From CBDUQI01 sp965369325 (GTDB lineage: Bacteria > Pseudomonadota > Gammaproteobacteria > Steroidobacterales > JBCBZW01): DNA of 25,050 nucleotides. Positions within the stretch are counted from its first letter, which is position 1; the number at the start of each line of letters is the position of its first letter. The notes below the pieces were generated by a model. That model had not been told where the DNA came from. It worked only from the letters and a program-made list of their open reading frames with translations, and searched no databases. The position numbers and the translations under genes are program-made. Below, in pieces: positions 7,361 through 14,372 of this stretch. The stretch covers positions 1 to 25,050 of the forward strand of contig CBDUQI010000071.1 of NCBI GenBank assembly GCA_965369325.1, read 5' to 3'.

Positions 7361-8386
7361 TCAAAATGCCTCGGTCTGCAACCAACCCGCGATCTGCTTG
7401 GAAAAGTAAGTAAGCACGCCATCGGCGCCCGCTCGCTTGAAGCACAGCATTGCCTCCATCACCGTCGCCTTCTCATCCAGCCAACCGTTGGCAGCAGCGG
7501 CTTTAAGCATCGCGTACTCGCCGCTCACCTGATAAGCAAAGGTGGGCACCCTCAGCTCGGTTTTCACCCGCCGCACGATGTCCAGATATGGCATACCGGG
7601 CTTGACCATCACCATGTCGGCCCCTTCAGCCAAATCCAAGGCCACCTCGTGGATGGCCTCGTCCGTATTGCCAGGGTCCATCTGATAGGTGTGTTTGCCC
7701 GCCCCGCCCAGATTGCCTGCCGACCCCACGGCGTCACGAAACGGCCCGTAGAAGCTGGAGGCATACTTGGCCGAGTAGGCCAGAATTCGGGTATTGCGAT
7801 GCCCGGCCTGCTCTAGCGCGCCGCGAATGGCCCCAACGCGCCCGTCCATCATGTCCGAGGGGCCCACGATGTCCGCACCGGCATCGGCGTGAGAGACAGC
7901 CTGCTTTACCAGCACCTCGGTGGTCTCGTCATTCAACACACAGCCCTGATCGTCAATCAGCCCATCCTGCCCGTGGCTGGTGTAGGGGTCCAGCGCCACA
8001 TCCGTCATAATGCCAAGGCCTGGGAAGTGGGCTTTAAGCAGCTGTACAGTCCGTTGCACTAGGCCCTCGGGGTTCCATGCCTGCGCCCCGTCCAGCGACT
8101 TATGCTCCGCCTCAACCACCGGAAACAGCGCAATCAGCGGAATCCCCAGGGCCGCCACGGCCTCCGCCTCAGCTAAAAGAGGGTTGCGGCCCAGGCGCTC
8201 AATGCCCGGCATCGAGGCAACAGGCTCTCGCCCGTCCCTCTCGTCGGTCACAAACATGGGGTAAATCAAATCGTTAACGGTGATGTTGTGCTCGCGGACA
8301 AGCGCTCGGCTGAAACTCTCGGCGCGATTGCGGCGCAAACGAGTGTGCGGGAAGTGACGGTTGTGTGAAACCAATTCGGACTCCAT
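7361..8386 (-). CDS. hemB: Porphobilinogen synthase (5-aminolevulinate dehydratase)
   Basis: HemB condenses two 5-aminolevulinate molecules to porphobilinogen. The 341-residue protein contains both active-site lysines, Lys207 (LAYSAKYASSFYGPFRDA) and Lys262 (MVMVKPGMPYLDIV). The metal-site loop reads DVALDPYTSHGQDG (129-142), with Asp where zinc enzymes have Cys, so this should be the magnesium/potassium-responsive type known from Pseudomonas aeruginosa, not the zinc type. The start ATG 8386 has no clear ribosome-binding site. hemB is divergent from the ECF sigma gene across a 133-bp gap and is followed by aroE after 19 bp. The function is certain; the metal class follows from family knowledge. 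Confidence 0.98.
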   Translation of the reverse strand: MESELVSHNRHFPHTRLRRNRAESFSRALVREHNITVNDLIYPMFVTDERDGREPVASMPGIERLGRNPLLAEAEAVAALGIPLIALFPVVEAEHKSLDGAQAWNPEGLVQRTVQLLKAHFPGLGIMTDVALDPYTSHGQDGLIDDQGCVLNDETTEVLVKQAVSHADAGADIVGPSDMMDGRVGAIRGALEQAGHRNTRILAYSAKYASSFYGPFRDAVGSAGNLGGAGKHTYQMDPGNTDEAIHEVALDLAEGADMVMVKPGMPYLDIVRRVKTELRVPTFAYQVSGEYAMLKAAAANGWLDEKATVMEAMLCFKRAGADGVLTYFSKQIAGWLQTEAF

Positions 8387-8519
8387 ATCGTATTATTGTG
8401 CAATGCACATGGTCGATAATATGCCAGGAATGGAATTTTCCTCCGTTCTGTTGTCGCAATCCAGAGAAACGCGATTTTCGCTGTAATAAATTCCGAAGAA
8501 CCCCGGTCTAGAGAGTTAC

Positions 8520-9050
8520 ATGCCTGAGCAAGCTCGTTTTGAAGCGCTCGTCGATGAGCATCTGCCTGCGCTTTACAGGTATGCGTGCTGGCTGAGCGGC
8601 AGCGCCGACCAGGCGCAGGACCTCGTGCAGGAGACTTTGCTGCGGGCCTGGCGCGCGCTGGATACGCTGCGCGAAGCCGGGGCGGTGAAAAGCTGGCTGA
8701 CCTGCACACTGCGCAGAGAGTACGCCAGAACATTTGAGCGCAAACGATTAGAGACGGTGGATCTGGATGGCGTGGGCGATAGCAACAAAGCGCTTTGGCA
8801 CGAAGACCATCCTGAGCTGGCGGAGGTACGCGAAGTCATGAGTGCACTCGATCCGCAATATAGCGAGCCGATGGTGCTGCAGGTGCTGATGGGCTACACG
8901 ACCAAAGAGATTGCGCAGATTATGCAGATCGGCCACTCCGCCGTGTTGACGCGCTTGCACCGCGGGCGCAAGCAGCTGATGGATCAGCTGGGGGTGAGCG
9001 AAACGGCAACGGGCACCTGCCCGGTGGTGGATAAAGGAATGGAACAGTGA
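8520..9050 (+). CDS. ECF-type RNA polymerase sigma factor
   Basis: The 176-residue protein has region 2 at about residues 5-72 (FEALVDEHLPALYRYACWL, then SADQAQDLVQETLLRAWRAL) and region 4 at about 105-158 with a helix-turn-helix (YTTKEIAQIMQIGHSAVLTR), the architecture of group 4 (extracytoplasmic function) sigma factors; regions 1 and 3 are absent. A linker with acidic residues joins them. GAGAG lies a few bases before ATG 8520. The stop overlaps the start of the downstream anti-sigma gene (TGATG), as is usual for sigma/anti-sigma pairs. It probably directs its own operon and possibly the HvfA-like gene 1 kb downstream; no consensus promoter shared by both could be confirmed. Confidence 0.95.
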   Translation: MPEQARFEALVDEHLPALYRYACWLSGSADQAQDLVQETLLRAWRALDTLREAGAVKSWLTCTLRREYARTFERKRLETVDLDGVGDSNKALWHEDHPELAEVREVMSALDPQYSEPMVLQVLMGYTTKEIAQIMQIGHSAVLTRLHRGRKQLMDQLGVSETATGTCPVVDKGMEQ

Positions 9051-9919
9051 TGAACTGCGAGCAATTTCGCGAACAACTGCTGAGCGACCCCGGCACACGG
9101 GAGGCATCGGTGCTGGAGCATCGCCTAGCCTGCGTCTCATGCCGCGAATTTGCGCACGCGGCTCAAGCCTTCGATCAAACGCTGGTCGAGGCGCTGAAAC
9201 TGCCAGTGCCAGAAGGACTTAAGGCACGTGTGATGGCGCAGATCGACCGCTCCGATACGCCGGACGACACCGGTAACACCGGTCATGTGTCTCAGTCTGG
9301 CGTCATCTTGCGCTGGGCCGCAGCGGCCGTGATGGTAGTGAGTGTGGGTAGCGCTGCATTCATATGGCAGAGCAATGGCGGCAAGGGCGCACAAGACGAC
9401 GGCGCCCTGCAGGCCCAGTTGCCGCCAACCGGGCTCAGTGGTGATTCCGATGCAACCCCAAGTGCATCGGACGCTACTGCGTTGCCGGTCGGTAACCCGC
9501 AAAACCAGCTCCCCGCACGCGCATTGGTCAGCGAGCTGGTCGAGCACATTGAGCATGAACCCGGGCTGCTCGCACCCACTGAGCGCACACTGCCCGCCGA
9601 GGCTGTGGAGGGGATTTTGCGTCGCGTCGACGCCACCCTGAGCGCCAAAGCGAGCATGGCGGTGAGCTATGCCGGCATGTGCGATTTTCGCGGGAATCTG
9701 GTGCCGCACTTGGTCGTCCAGGGTAAAACCGGGCCCATCACCGTGATGTTGCTGCCAGACGAGCACGTAAGCGGCCCGATGAGTGTCGAAGAAGGCGACT
9801 TTAAGGGCACGATTTTCCCCAGCCGCGATGGCGGCTCAGTGGCCATTGTGGGTGGTACCGAAGAGGACATCCCGGCCGTCCAGAAAAGTATTTTTGAGAG
9901 CGTGGAGTGGAGTATCTAG
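9050..9919 (+). CDS. DUF3379-type membrane anti-sigma factor
   Basis: The 289-residue protein (ATG 9050, overlapping the sigma stop by one base; GTG 9047 also possible) begins with a zinc-binding anti-sigma motif, His24-x3-Cys28-x2-Cys31 (EHRLACVSC). A single transmembrane segment lies near residues 86-105 (ILRWAAAAVMVVSVGSAAFI). The rest, about 180 residues, is outside the cytoplasm, with a Pro/Ser/Ala linker, a helical segment and a beta-rich end (GNLVPHLVVQGKTGPITVML). This layout resembles DUF3379 proteins encoded beside sigma-70 genes. It likely holds the sigma factor inactive until a periplasmic signal is sensed; the signal is unknown. Confidence 0.88.
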   Translation: MNCEQFREQLLSDPGTREASVLEHRLACVSCREFAHAAQAFDQTLVEALKLPVPEGLKARVMAQIDRSDTPDDTGNTGHVSQSGVILRWAAAAVMVVSVGSAAFIWQSNGGKGAQDDGALQAQLPPTGLSGDSDATPSASDATALPVGNPQNQLPARALVSELVEHIEHEPGLLAPTERTLPAEAVEGILRRVDATLSAKASMAVSYAGMCDFRGNLVPHLVVQGKTGPITVMLLPDEHVSGPMSVEEGDFKGTIFPSRDGGSVAIVGGTEEDIPAVQKSIFESVEWSI

Positions 9920-10055
9920 GAACCGTGTAATGCACAGTCCGGGGCCTGACGAGTACAAGAATTTCGGTTCCCGGGGCCTGCACCTCCGCCCAACGCATTG
10001 TGAAGTATCCGTCCTGAATAATGGGGCGATTTTGAGATCAACCAGGAGACATCAA

Positions 10056-10397
10056 ATGTCTAACAAATCATTGAAACCAATCGCAGTTGCAGTGGGCGCC
10101 GCTCTGGCCACCTCTATTGGCATGGCTAACATTGCTAACGCAGATGCAAACCCGTTCGCTATGAGCGAGCTGAGCCAGGGCTACATGGCCGCCGACCTTA
10201 AGGCTACCGGCGAAGGCAAGTGTGGTGAAGGCAAATGCGGCGGTGACAAGGGCGAAGAAGGTAAGTGCGGCGAAGGCAAATGCGGCGGCGACAAGGGCGA
10301 AGAAGGTAAGTGCGGCGAAGGCAAATGCGGCGGCGACAAAGGTGACAAGGGCGAAGAAGGCAAGTGCGGTGAAGGCAAATGCGGCGGTTCTGTCTAA
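10056..10397 (+). CDS. hvfA: HvfA-like Cys-repeat peptide precursor (putative modified metallophore)
   Basis: The 113-residue product starts at ATG 10056 with AGGAG seven bases upstream. Residues 1-29 form a signal peptide (SLKPIAVAVGAALATSIG, cleavage near ANA-DA). A leader-like block NPFAMSELSQGYMAADLK is followed by eight EGKCG motifs with Cys at 56, 61, 71, 76, 86, 91, 104 and 109. This matches the HvfA family, known in Haemophilus: the enzyme pair HvfB (DUF692 multinuclear iron oxidase) and HvfC converts the Cys of EGKCG motifs to oxazolone/thioamide groups that bind copper. Here no HvfB or HvfC gene flanks it within the window. It follows the sigma/anti-sigma pair by 136 bp and is closed by its own terminator. 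The sequence family is clear; modification and copper binding are inferred. Confidence 0.85.
   Translation: MSNKSLKPIAVAVGAALATSIGMANIANADANPFAMSELSQGYMAADLKATGEGKCGEGKCGGDKGEEGKCGEGKCGGDKGEEGKCGEGKCGGDKGDKGEEGKCGEGKCGGSV
10212..10385 (+). repeat. 45-bp tandem repeat encoding EGKCG pairs
   Basis: Four near-identical copies encode two EGKCG motifs each. Copies one and two are 45 bp (15 residues, ending GGDKGE); copy three is 54 bp, with an extra DKG triplet; copy four is partial. Third-position changes (AAG/AAA, TGT/TGC, GGT/GGC) show divergence between copies, so this is coding repeat expansion, not recent assembly error. Confidence 0.9.
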
Positions 10398-10446
10398 GAA
10401 CTAACGCAACATCGTGATTGCTTGAGCTGTTAACCTCAAGCCATCG

Positions 10447-10484
10447 AAGGCCCGGGCAGCACGCCGCTACCCGGGCCTTTTTTT
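10447..10484 (+). terminator. Rho-independent terminator of the HvfA-like gene
   Basis: AAGGCCCGGG (10447-10456) pairs with CCCGGGCCTT (10470-10479), giving a 10-bp GC-rich stem with a 13-nt loop, followed by seven T from 10478 to 10484. It begins 50 bp after the stop codon. This is a textbook intrinsic terminator and isolates the upstream gene from the one at 10665. Confidence 0.93.
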
Positions 10485-10664
10485 GTTGGCGTCAACCATC
10501 ACGTCATTTATCTGCTGGAAGGCCATTGCCGTCTCCGACGGTGAGACAAATCCACTCCTGAGCACACTATCACGGTAGCAATGCAAAGAGGTACGCGCTG
10601 CCAGCGCGCCCGTCTCGGACCATTGCTGATCACAAATCATGATCACAGGAAGGAGTCCGTTGAT

Positions 10665-11906
10665 ATGAGTGTTAAGCGACGTTTGCCTGGCCGCTGGGTT
10701 CGTTTTGTCTTCAGCGTGTTGTTGGCTATACCGATCAACACACTGCACGCGCAGATGGCGCTGGAGGATACCCTCACGACGCCCGCCGATGCGTACGCTC
10801 GCCTGTGCGCTGTGCAGTCAACTGCGATGACAGCAGCCCAGTACGAGATATGCGGGCAACTGCGCGCGCAGCGAGAGCAGTGCGACAAGCCCGGCTTGGA
10901 AATGTCGGCGCAGGAGTTTAGGGAGTGCCGCGATGTAATTTTCCCTGCTTCGGACACACCGGTGGAAACGACTCAACCCGACCCGCCCAAGGTGGACGCG
11001 GCGCCCAGCGGGGGCGATGACTCCGACACGGAGGGCAACAAAGACGACCTATGCAACAAGATATTGACTGAGATGGATCCGGCAACGTTGGAGCGCTGCG
11101 CTTTCGAGCAAAGCGAGCCCGGCGTAAAAGACACACCCTGGTATATCAGTCTCGTGCTCGGCACCCAGTTCGGCCCCGAATACAACGATGAGGGAACAAA
11201 CCAGGGCTTCAACGAGGAACGCTTTTTCGGCGCTATTACCCTGGATAGCAAATGGCTCCTGGGCAACGAAAAGCCTCTGCACTGGGGCATCGCGCTCGAT
11301 TTTCTGGGCCAGCCCGTGGTGGCCCCTGTTGAGTCGGGAATGAACGAGGGCACCGAGGGCGATGAGCAGGCGATGAACGATGACAGCGGGAGCCCAAGGC
11401 TACCGCCCACAGATTTTACCGACATTGCCGACGCGGCCACGCTCTCGACGTATTTTCTCTATCAGGCGTGGCAGTGGGAGCAGGCCGAGCAGAACGAGGA
11501 GGGCAAACCAGCCAAGCATCGGCACAAAGACCGTTACTTGAACAATCTTGGGCCATTCGTACGGCTCAGCGTTACCTCCAGAGAGGAACTCGGCGAGAAC
11601 AACGACTCCATCAGCACATGGGGCGTGGTTGGCCTCGCGTATACCTTTGAGCGTTACAAGGAACAAGGTTATCGGAACGGCCAGCCGAACGGATTCGCCC
11701 GCGTCGGTTGGGGCGTGTACGAAGACTTCGGCGGGCTCGGCTCGACAGACGGACTGGTTGTCGACGCGGGATTTCAGCTTCCCATCAAAGTGCCGATGTT
11801 TCTTAGCCTCAAAGCGCTGCTGAATCCGGACGGCCCCGACGATTTTCAGGTATTGCTCGACTGGCGATTCCGCGGTGCCAGAATTCTCGACTTGTTCCTG
11901 AAGTGA
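10665..11906 (+). CDS. Predicted outer-membrane beta-barrel protein, function unknown
   Basis: The 413-residue protein starts at ATG 10665, nine bases after AAGGAG; an upstream in-frame ATG at 10581 has no support. Residues 1-30 form a signal peptide (WVRFVFSVLLAIPINTLHA, cleavage near LHA-Q). Residues 40-90 contain a Cys-containing helical region (YARLCAVQS ... YEICGQLRAQREQC ... FRECRDVIF), then an acidic Asp/Glu/Ser/Pro linker. From about 160 onward alternating aromatic and polar strands appear (WYISLVLGTQFGPEY, FFGAITLDSKWLL, HWGIALDFLG, GFARVGWGVYEDFGG, VLLDWRFRGARILDLFL), suggesting a beta-barrel with long acidic loops. I do not recognise a family. It stands alone between a terminator and a broken DUF2235 gene. 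Confidence 0.7.
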   Translation: MSVKRRLPGRWVRFVFSVLLAIPINTLHAQMALEDTLTTPADAYARLCAVQSTAMTAAQYEICGQLRAQREQCDKPGLEMSAQEFRECRDVIFPASDTPVETTQPDPPKVDAAPSGGDDSDTEGNKDDLCNKILTEMDPATLERCAFEQSEPGVKDTPWYISLVLGTQFGPEYNDEGTNQGFNEERFFGAITLDSKWLLGNEKPLHWGIALDFLGQPVVAPVESGMNEGTEGDEQAMNDDSGSPRLPPTDFTDIADAATLSTYFLYQAWQWEQAEQNEEGKPAKHRHKDRYLNNLGPFVRLSVTSREELGENNDSISTWGVVGLAYTFERYKEQGYRNGQPNGFARVGWGVYEDFGGLGSTDGLVVDAGFQLPIKVPMFLSLKALLNPDGPDDFQVLLDWRFRGARILDLFLK

Positions 11907-11912
11907 GCACTC

Positions 11913-12119
11913 ATGGCCAGCAAGAACATCATTATTTGCTCCGATGGCACCGGCAACTCTGCGAACAAAGGGCGCAGGACTAACGTCTTCAACCTGTTTG
12001 AGGCGGTCGACGTAAAAGAGGGATCTGCCAGCGATGGGAGCAATGGGCGGGGCCGCCCGAGGAGACCTAGCCCACACCACAGAAAAACCGCATTTCGATG
12101 GCGGCAGGGACAATGGTGA
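11913..12119 (+). pseudogene. N-terminal remnant of a DUF2235 (Tle1-like hydrolase) gene
   Basis: The first 36 residues, from MASKNIIICSDGTGNSANKG to NVFNLFEAVDV, match the start of DUF2235 proteins, which open with KNI-[IV]-CSDGTGN and continue TNV-[FW]-x-LY. Intact members are several hundred residues long with an alpha/beta-hydrolase fold; some are type VI secretion phospholipase effectors. After residue 37 the sequence becomes Gly/Arg/Pro-rich, loses all family features and stops at 68 residues. I see no remainder of the hydrolase in the other two frames nearby. It is therefore most likely a decayed fragment left by a deletion. It lies 7 bp after the preceding gene. Confidence 0.75.
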
Positions 12120-12175
12120 AACCTCGTATCCCAGGGCGCTGCATATGCAACAATAGTGGCTAAGTCCTCAGCCAG

Positions 12176-12589
12176 ATGAAGCCAAGCCTCGCCAACATGA
12201 TCGACCATCCCATTGCAACGCAAATTAATAAGGCCGATCAGGCCATTAATCAGGAAGACTTCGATACGCTCACCGAAATCTATTCGGACGACGCTGTGTT
12301 GGTGGTAAAACCAGGTGTGACCGCTATCGGTAAAACACAGATCAGAGAGGCGTTTGTAGCGATCGCAGCGCACTTCGAACACTCGCTGCAAGTGCGCCAG
12401 GCCGGCATGGAAATTCTGGAGTCACACGACACAGCGCTGGTGCTGGCTAAATCCATTGTCGTGGCAAACAATCATCCGCAAGAGCAACGCCTGGCGACGT
12501 ACGTGTTTAAGAAAGTCTGCGGATCGGGCTGGCTGTGTGTAATCGACAATTCATATGGTCATGGACTGCTCGATGCGACAGGTCACTGA
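12176..12589 (+). CDS. SnoaL-like/DUF4440-type small protein
   Basis: The 137-residue protein resembles the NTF2-like fold: an N-terminal helix (ATQINKADQAINQEDFDTLT), a strand region (EIYSDDAVLVVKPGVTAIGK), the helix REAFVAIAAHFEHSL and then long strands (EILESHDTALVLAKSIVV, RLATYVFKKVCGSGWLCVID). The motif DAVLVVKPG ... GKTQIREAF is usual for SnoaL/SgcJ-type proteins of the DUF4440 kind. Substrate is unknown. The start is uncertain: ATG 12176 and ATG 12197 are both possible and neither has a strong ribosome-binding site. It stands alone between the DUF2235 remnant and a gene with its own promoter-like -10 element. Confidence 0.7.
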   Translation: MKPSLANMIDHPIATQINKADQAINQEDFDTLTEIYSDDAVLVVKPGVTAIGKTQIREAFVAIAAHFEHSLQVRQAGMEILESHDTALVLAKSIVVANNHPQEQRLATYVFKKVCGSGWLCVIDNSYGHGLLDATGH

Positions 12590-12676
12590 GTCTCATTTTT
12601 GTCGGGCGAGCCGATTGGCGCAGCCCTCCGTACGGCATCATAATGACCAGGGACTTTTATAATACGAGGATGCGAG

Positions 12677-12994
12677 ATGGGTGACATGGTGATCGTGGCT
12701 TATCGACCCAAGGCCGGCCAGGAGGCAGAGCTGCTTGCTTTAGTCAAGGATCATGTGCCCCTGCTGCGTCGGCTTGGATTTGCAACCGACCGCCCAGCAG
12801 TGGCCATGCAAGGAAGCGATGGCGTTATTGTCGAAGTGTTTGAATGGGAGCCGGGGGCGATCGCACTAGCCCACGAAAACACCGAGATGCATGCGCTCTG
12901 GACAAAGTTCGACCACGTTTGTGAGTACGTCCCACTTAACCAGTTGCCTGAAGCAAGTGAAATGTTTGCTCAGTTCAAGCCGATCGAACTCTAA
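12677..12994 (+). CDS. Small dimeric alpha-beta-barrel-like protein
   Basis: The 105-residue protein opens with a strand and helix (MVIVAYRPKAGQEAELLALV), then PAVAMQGSDGVIVEVFEWEP, a helix with HENTEMHALWTKF, and a C-terminal segment (EMFAQFKPIEL). This order fits the antibiotic-biosynthesis-monooxygenase-like ferredoxin fold (dimeric alpha-beta barrel). No catalytic residue can be named and a non-enzymatic role is possible. The start has GAGG seven bases upstream, and an exact TATAAT lies at 12658-12663, though no good -35 is visible. It appears to be a single-gene unit. Confidence 0.65.
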   Translation: MGDMVIVAYRPKAGQEAELLALVKDHVPLLRRLGFATDRPAVAMQGSDGVIVEVFEWEPGAIALAHENTEMHALWTKFDHVCEYVPLNQLPEASEMFAQFKPIEL

Positions 12995-13223
12995 GGATGC
13001 TGGTCATGCTGGATCAGTATCTCTCGCAACTAAGCGGGCGAGCCGACCCAATGGCACACGAGATTCGTTGTGTCGCAAAAACCACTACATTTTGATTTCT
13101 TTTTGATGGTTTCAATAACTTTTCCAACGACGGAAGGTGCATGATTAGTGTTGCCGCCTTGGCTCCGAATCACGGGCGGGCGGCAATCTCTGCAATGTAA
13201 ATCACTTCACCAGGAGATCCGTC

Positions 13224-13775
13224 ATGAAGAAGATGCTGATGTTGGGTGCCAGTTTTGCTTTTGCGCTTACAGGCTTTTCAGCCCCGCTGGCTGCGGCCGA
13301 TGACCCGCCACCCACGCCGGAAGAGGAAGCTTTCGCCGCACAGACCGCAGACAAGCTGCAGGACGAGGTCCTGGCACTATTGACGAAAGAATTTGAGAAC
13401 ACCACGGAAGACAACTTCGAGGCTGGCAACAAAGCCCTCAGTCTCGCGTTCAACGATTTTCATCGTTACTTCCGCCTGGTCGGCGATCTGGAGCCACTAG
13501 GGGAGACTAACGAGCCGCAAGATGTGTTCGAGACCAACGCGCTCGCGGGCGCACTCAATGGCCTGGGCGTTGAGTCGCTGGAGGTGTGCAACGGCAAGTA
13601 CTACTTTAGGCGCTCTTTGGCATTGCAGAATGGCGATGCCAGTTGCGCGATTTGCCACTCGAACTTTGCCTCGCCGCCGGATGATGCTTACGTCGGCGCG
13701 CTGATGCTCCGCGTACCCGTGCGCGAGCCATCAAGAAAAGACCGACGCATCCGGTGCCGCGAAGACGACGTGTAA
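13224..13775 (+). CDS. Periplasmic c-type haem protein, DUF3365/Tll0287-like
   Basis: The 183-residue protein starts at ATG 13224, seven bases after AGGAG. Residues 1-25 are a signal peptide (MLGASFAFALTGFSAPLAAA). One haem-binding motif is present, Cys141-Ala-Ile-Cys144-His145. The region before it (KYYFRRSLALQNGDAS) and after it (DDAYVGALMLRVPV) resembles the Tll0287-like/DUF3365 haem-sensor domain, where haem sits near the C-terminus. Only one CXXCH is present, so it would carry a single haem in the periplasm, serving as a sensor or redox protein. The last 15 residues (EPSRKDRRIRCREDD) are basic and look atypical for the family. A 12-bp hairpin lies 105 bp downstream. Confidence 0.75.
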   Translation: MKKMLMLGASFAFALTGFSAPLAAADDPPPTPEEEAFAAQTADKLQDEVLALLTKEFENTTEDNFEAGNKALSLAFNDFHRYFRLVGDLEPLGETNEPQDVFETNALAGALNGLGVESLEVCNGKYYFRRSLALQNGDASCAICHSNFASPPDDAYVGALMLRVPVREPSRKDRRIRCREDDV

Positions 13776-13878
13776 CGCAGGGCAAACGGGGCTCATGAAC
13801 CGCCGTCGCGCAAGCGCGGTTCTGCATACCCGCGGACACTCGGCGCATTCAAACCGCGAGTGAGACCGATCACCATCG

Positions 13879-13914
13879 GGCGGGTCGCCTGCCAGCCAGG
13901 CGACCCGCGTTTGT
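13879..13914 (+). terminator. Hairpin terminator downstream of the haem protein gene
   Basis: GCGGGTCGCCTG (13880-13891) and CAGGCGACCCGC (13897-13908) form a perfect 12-bp stem with a 5-nt loop, followed by a short TTTG tract. The stem is strong but the T-tract is weak; read as a likely terminator. Confidence 0.65.
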
Positions 13915-14030
13915 CAACGGCTTCTGGTCCAGTCCATCAACAAGCGCTTCGTCATTAACGCCCTAAGGCGCCACTCATCGTGGCCCAACTCCCCACTCCA
14001 CCTGGCTTGACAATCGTTCGGTAGATTGAT

Positions 14031-14255
14031 GTGTACGAAATTACAATCACCAAAACTGCGCTCGCTCAAATTCACCAACAAGTTCACTACATCGCTATCG
14101 AATAGGAGGAGTCGGCCCAGGAACACGCCTACACCGAATACGAAACAAGACAACTTGTGGTTGGCGGTCACCTCATGCTCTTCACCATCGAGGACGACCT
14201 GACTACCGTGTGGGTTATCGGTCTTCGGCACGCGCGTCGCCTTTGTCAGATCTAA
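14031..14255 (+). pseudogene. Decayed RelE/ParE-type toxin gene
   Basis: From GTG 14031 the frame reads YEITITKTALAQIHQQVHYI and stops at a TAG (14103-14105). In the same frame it then continues TEYETRQLVVGGHLMLFTIE and ends VWVIGLRHARR before TAA at 14253-14255. Both halves match the beginning and end of ParE-family toxins (start xYEI-x-IT-x-TALAQI; end YE-x-RQL and VWVIG-RH-RR). The intact family is about 95-105 residues; this frame gives 74 codons with one internal stop, so about 25 residues of the middle are missing and the gene is dead unless the stop is read through. No antitoxin is visible nearby. Confidence 0.8.
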
Positions 14256-14372
14256 CGATGCCAGTGCGTATCCCCTTCCAGCGCCGATCTGTAAGGGGGC
14301 GGCAGCGACCGCAGGCCTGCGCTCACCGCGCACGGCCGCAAAGGCAGCACCAATATTCGAAGGGGAACATCC

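Larger units (their letters stand above)
13776..14372. other. 597-bp stretch without an intact gene
   Basis: It holds the terminator hairpin at 13880-13908, a decayed ParE-type toxin frame at 14031-14255, and about 115 bp (14256-14372) of leader for the next gene with AAGGGG before its ATG. A long reverse-strand frame (14474 to 13914) also crosses it, but it runs into the CRTAC1 signal peptide and shows no family features. No antitoxin partner can be read in any frame between 13914 and 14030. Confidence 0.6.

Noticed and set aside
9939..9980. CCGGGGCCTG repeated twice between the anti-sigma and HvfA-like genes
   Set aside because: A 10-bp GC-rich match 32 bp apart is weak; no promoter consensus could be tied to it.
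13151..13186. TTGCCGCC / GGCGGCAA inverted repeat upstream of the haem protein gene
   Set aside because: The 8-bp stem has a 20-nt loop and no T-tract; it may be chance.
13950..13985. TTAACGCC...AAGGCGCC stretch resembling an integron attC site
   Set aside because: The core-site sequences (RYYYAAC and GTTRRRY) are not both present in the required positions and no similar site flanks neighbouring small genes.
13923..14030. Possible antitoxin gene upstream of the ParE remnant
   Set aside because: All three forward frames are broken by stops (near 13953, 13966 and 14010) and no ParD-like sequence is readable.
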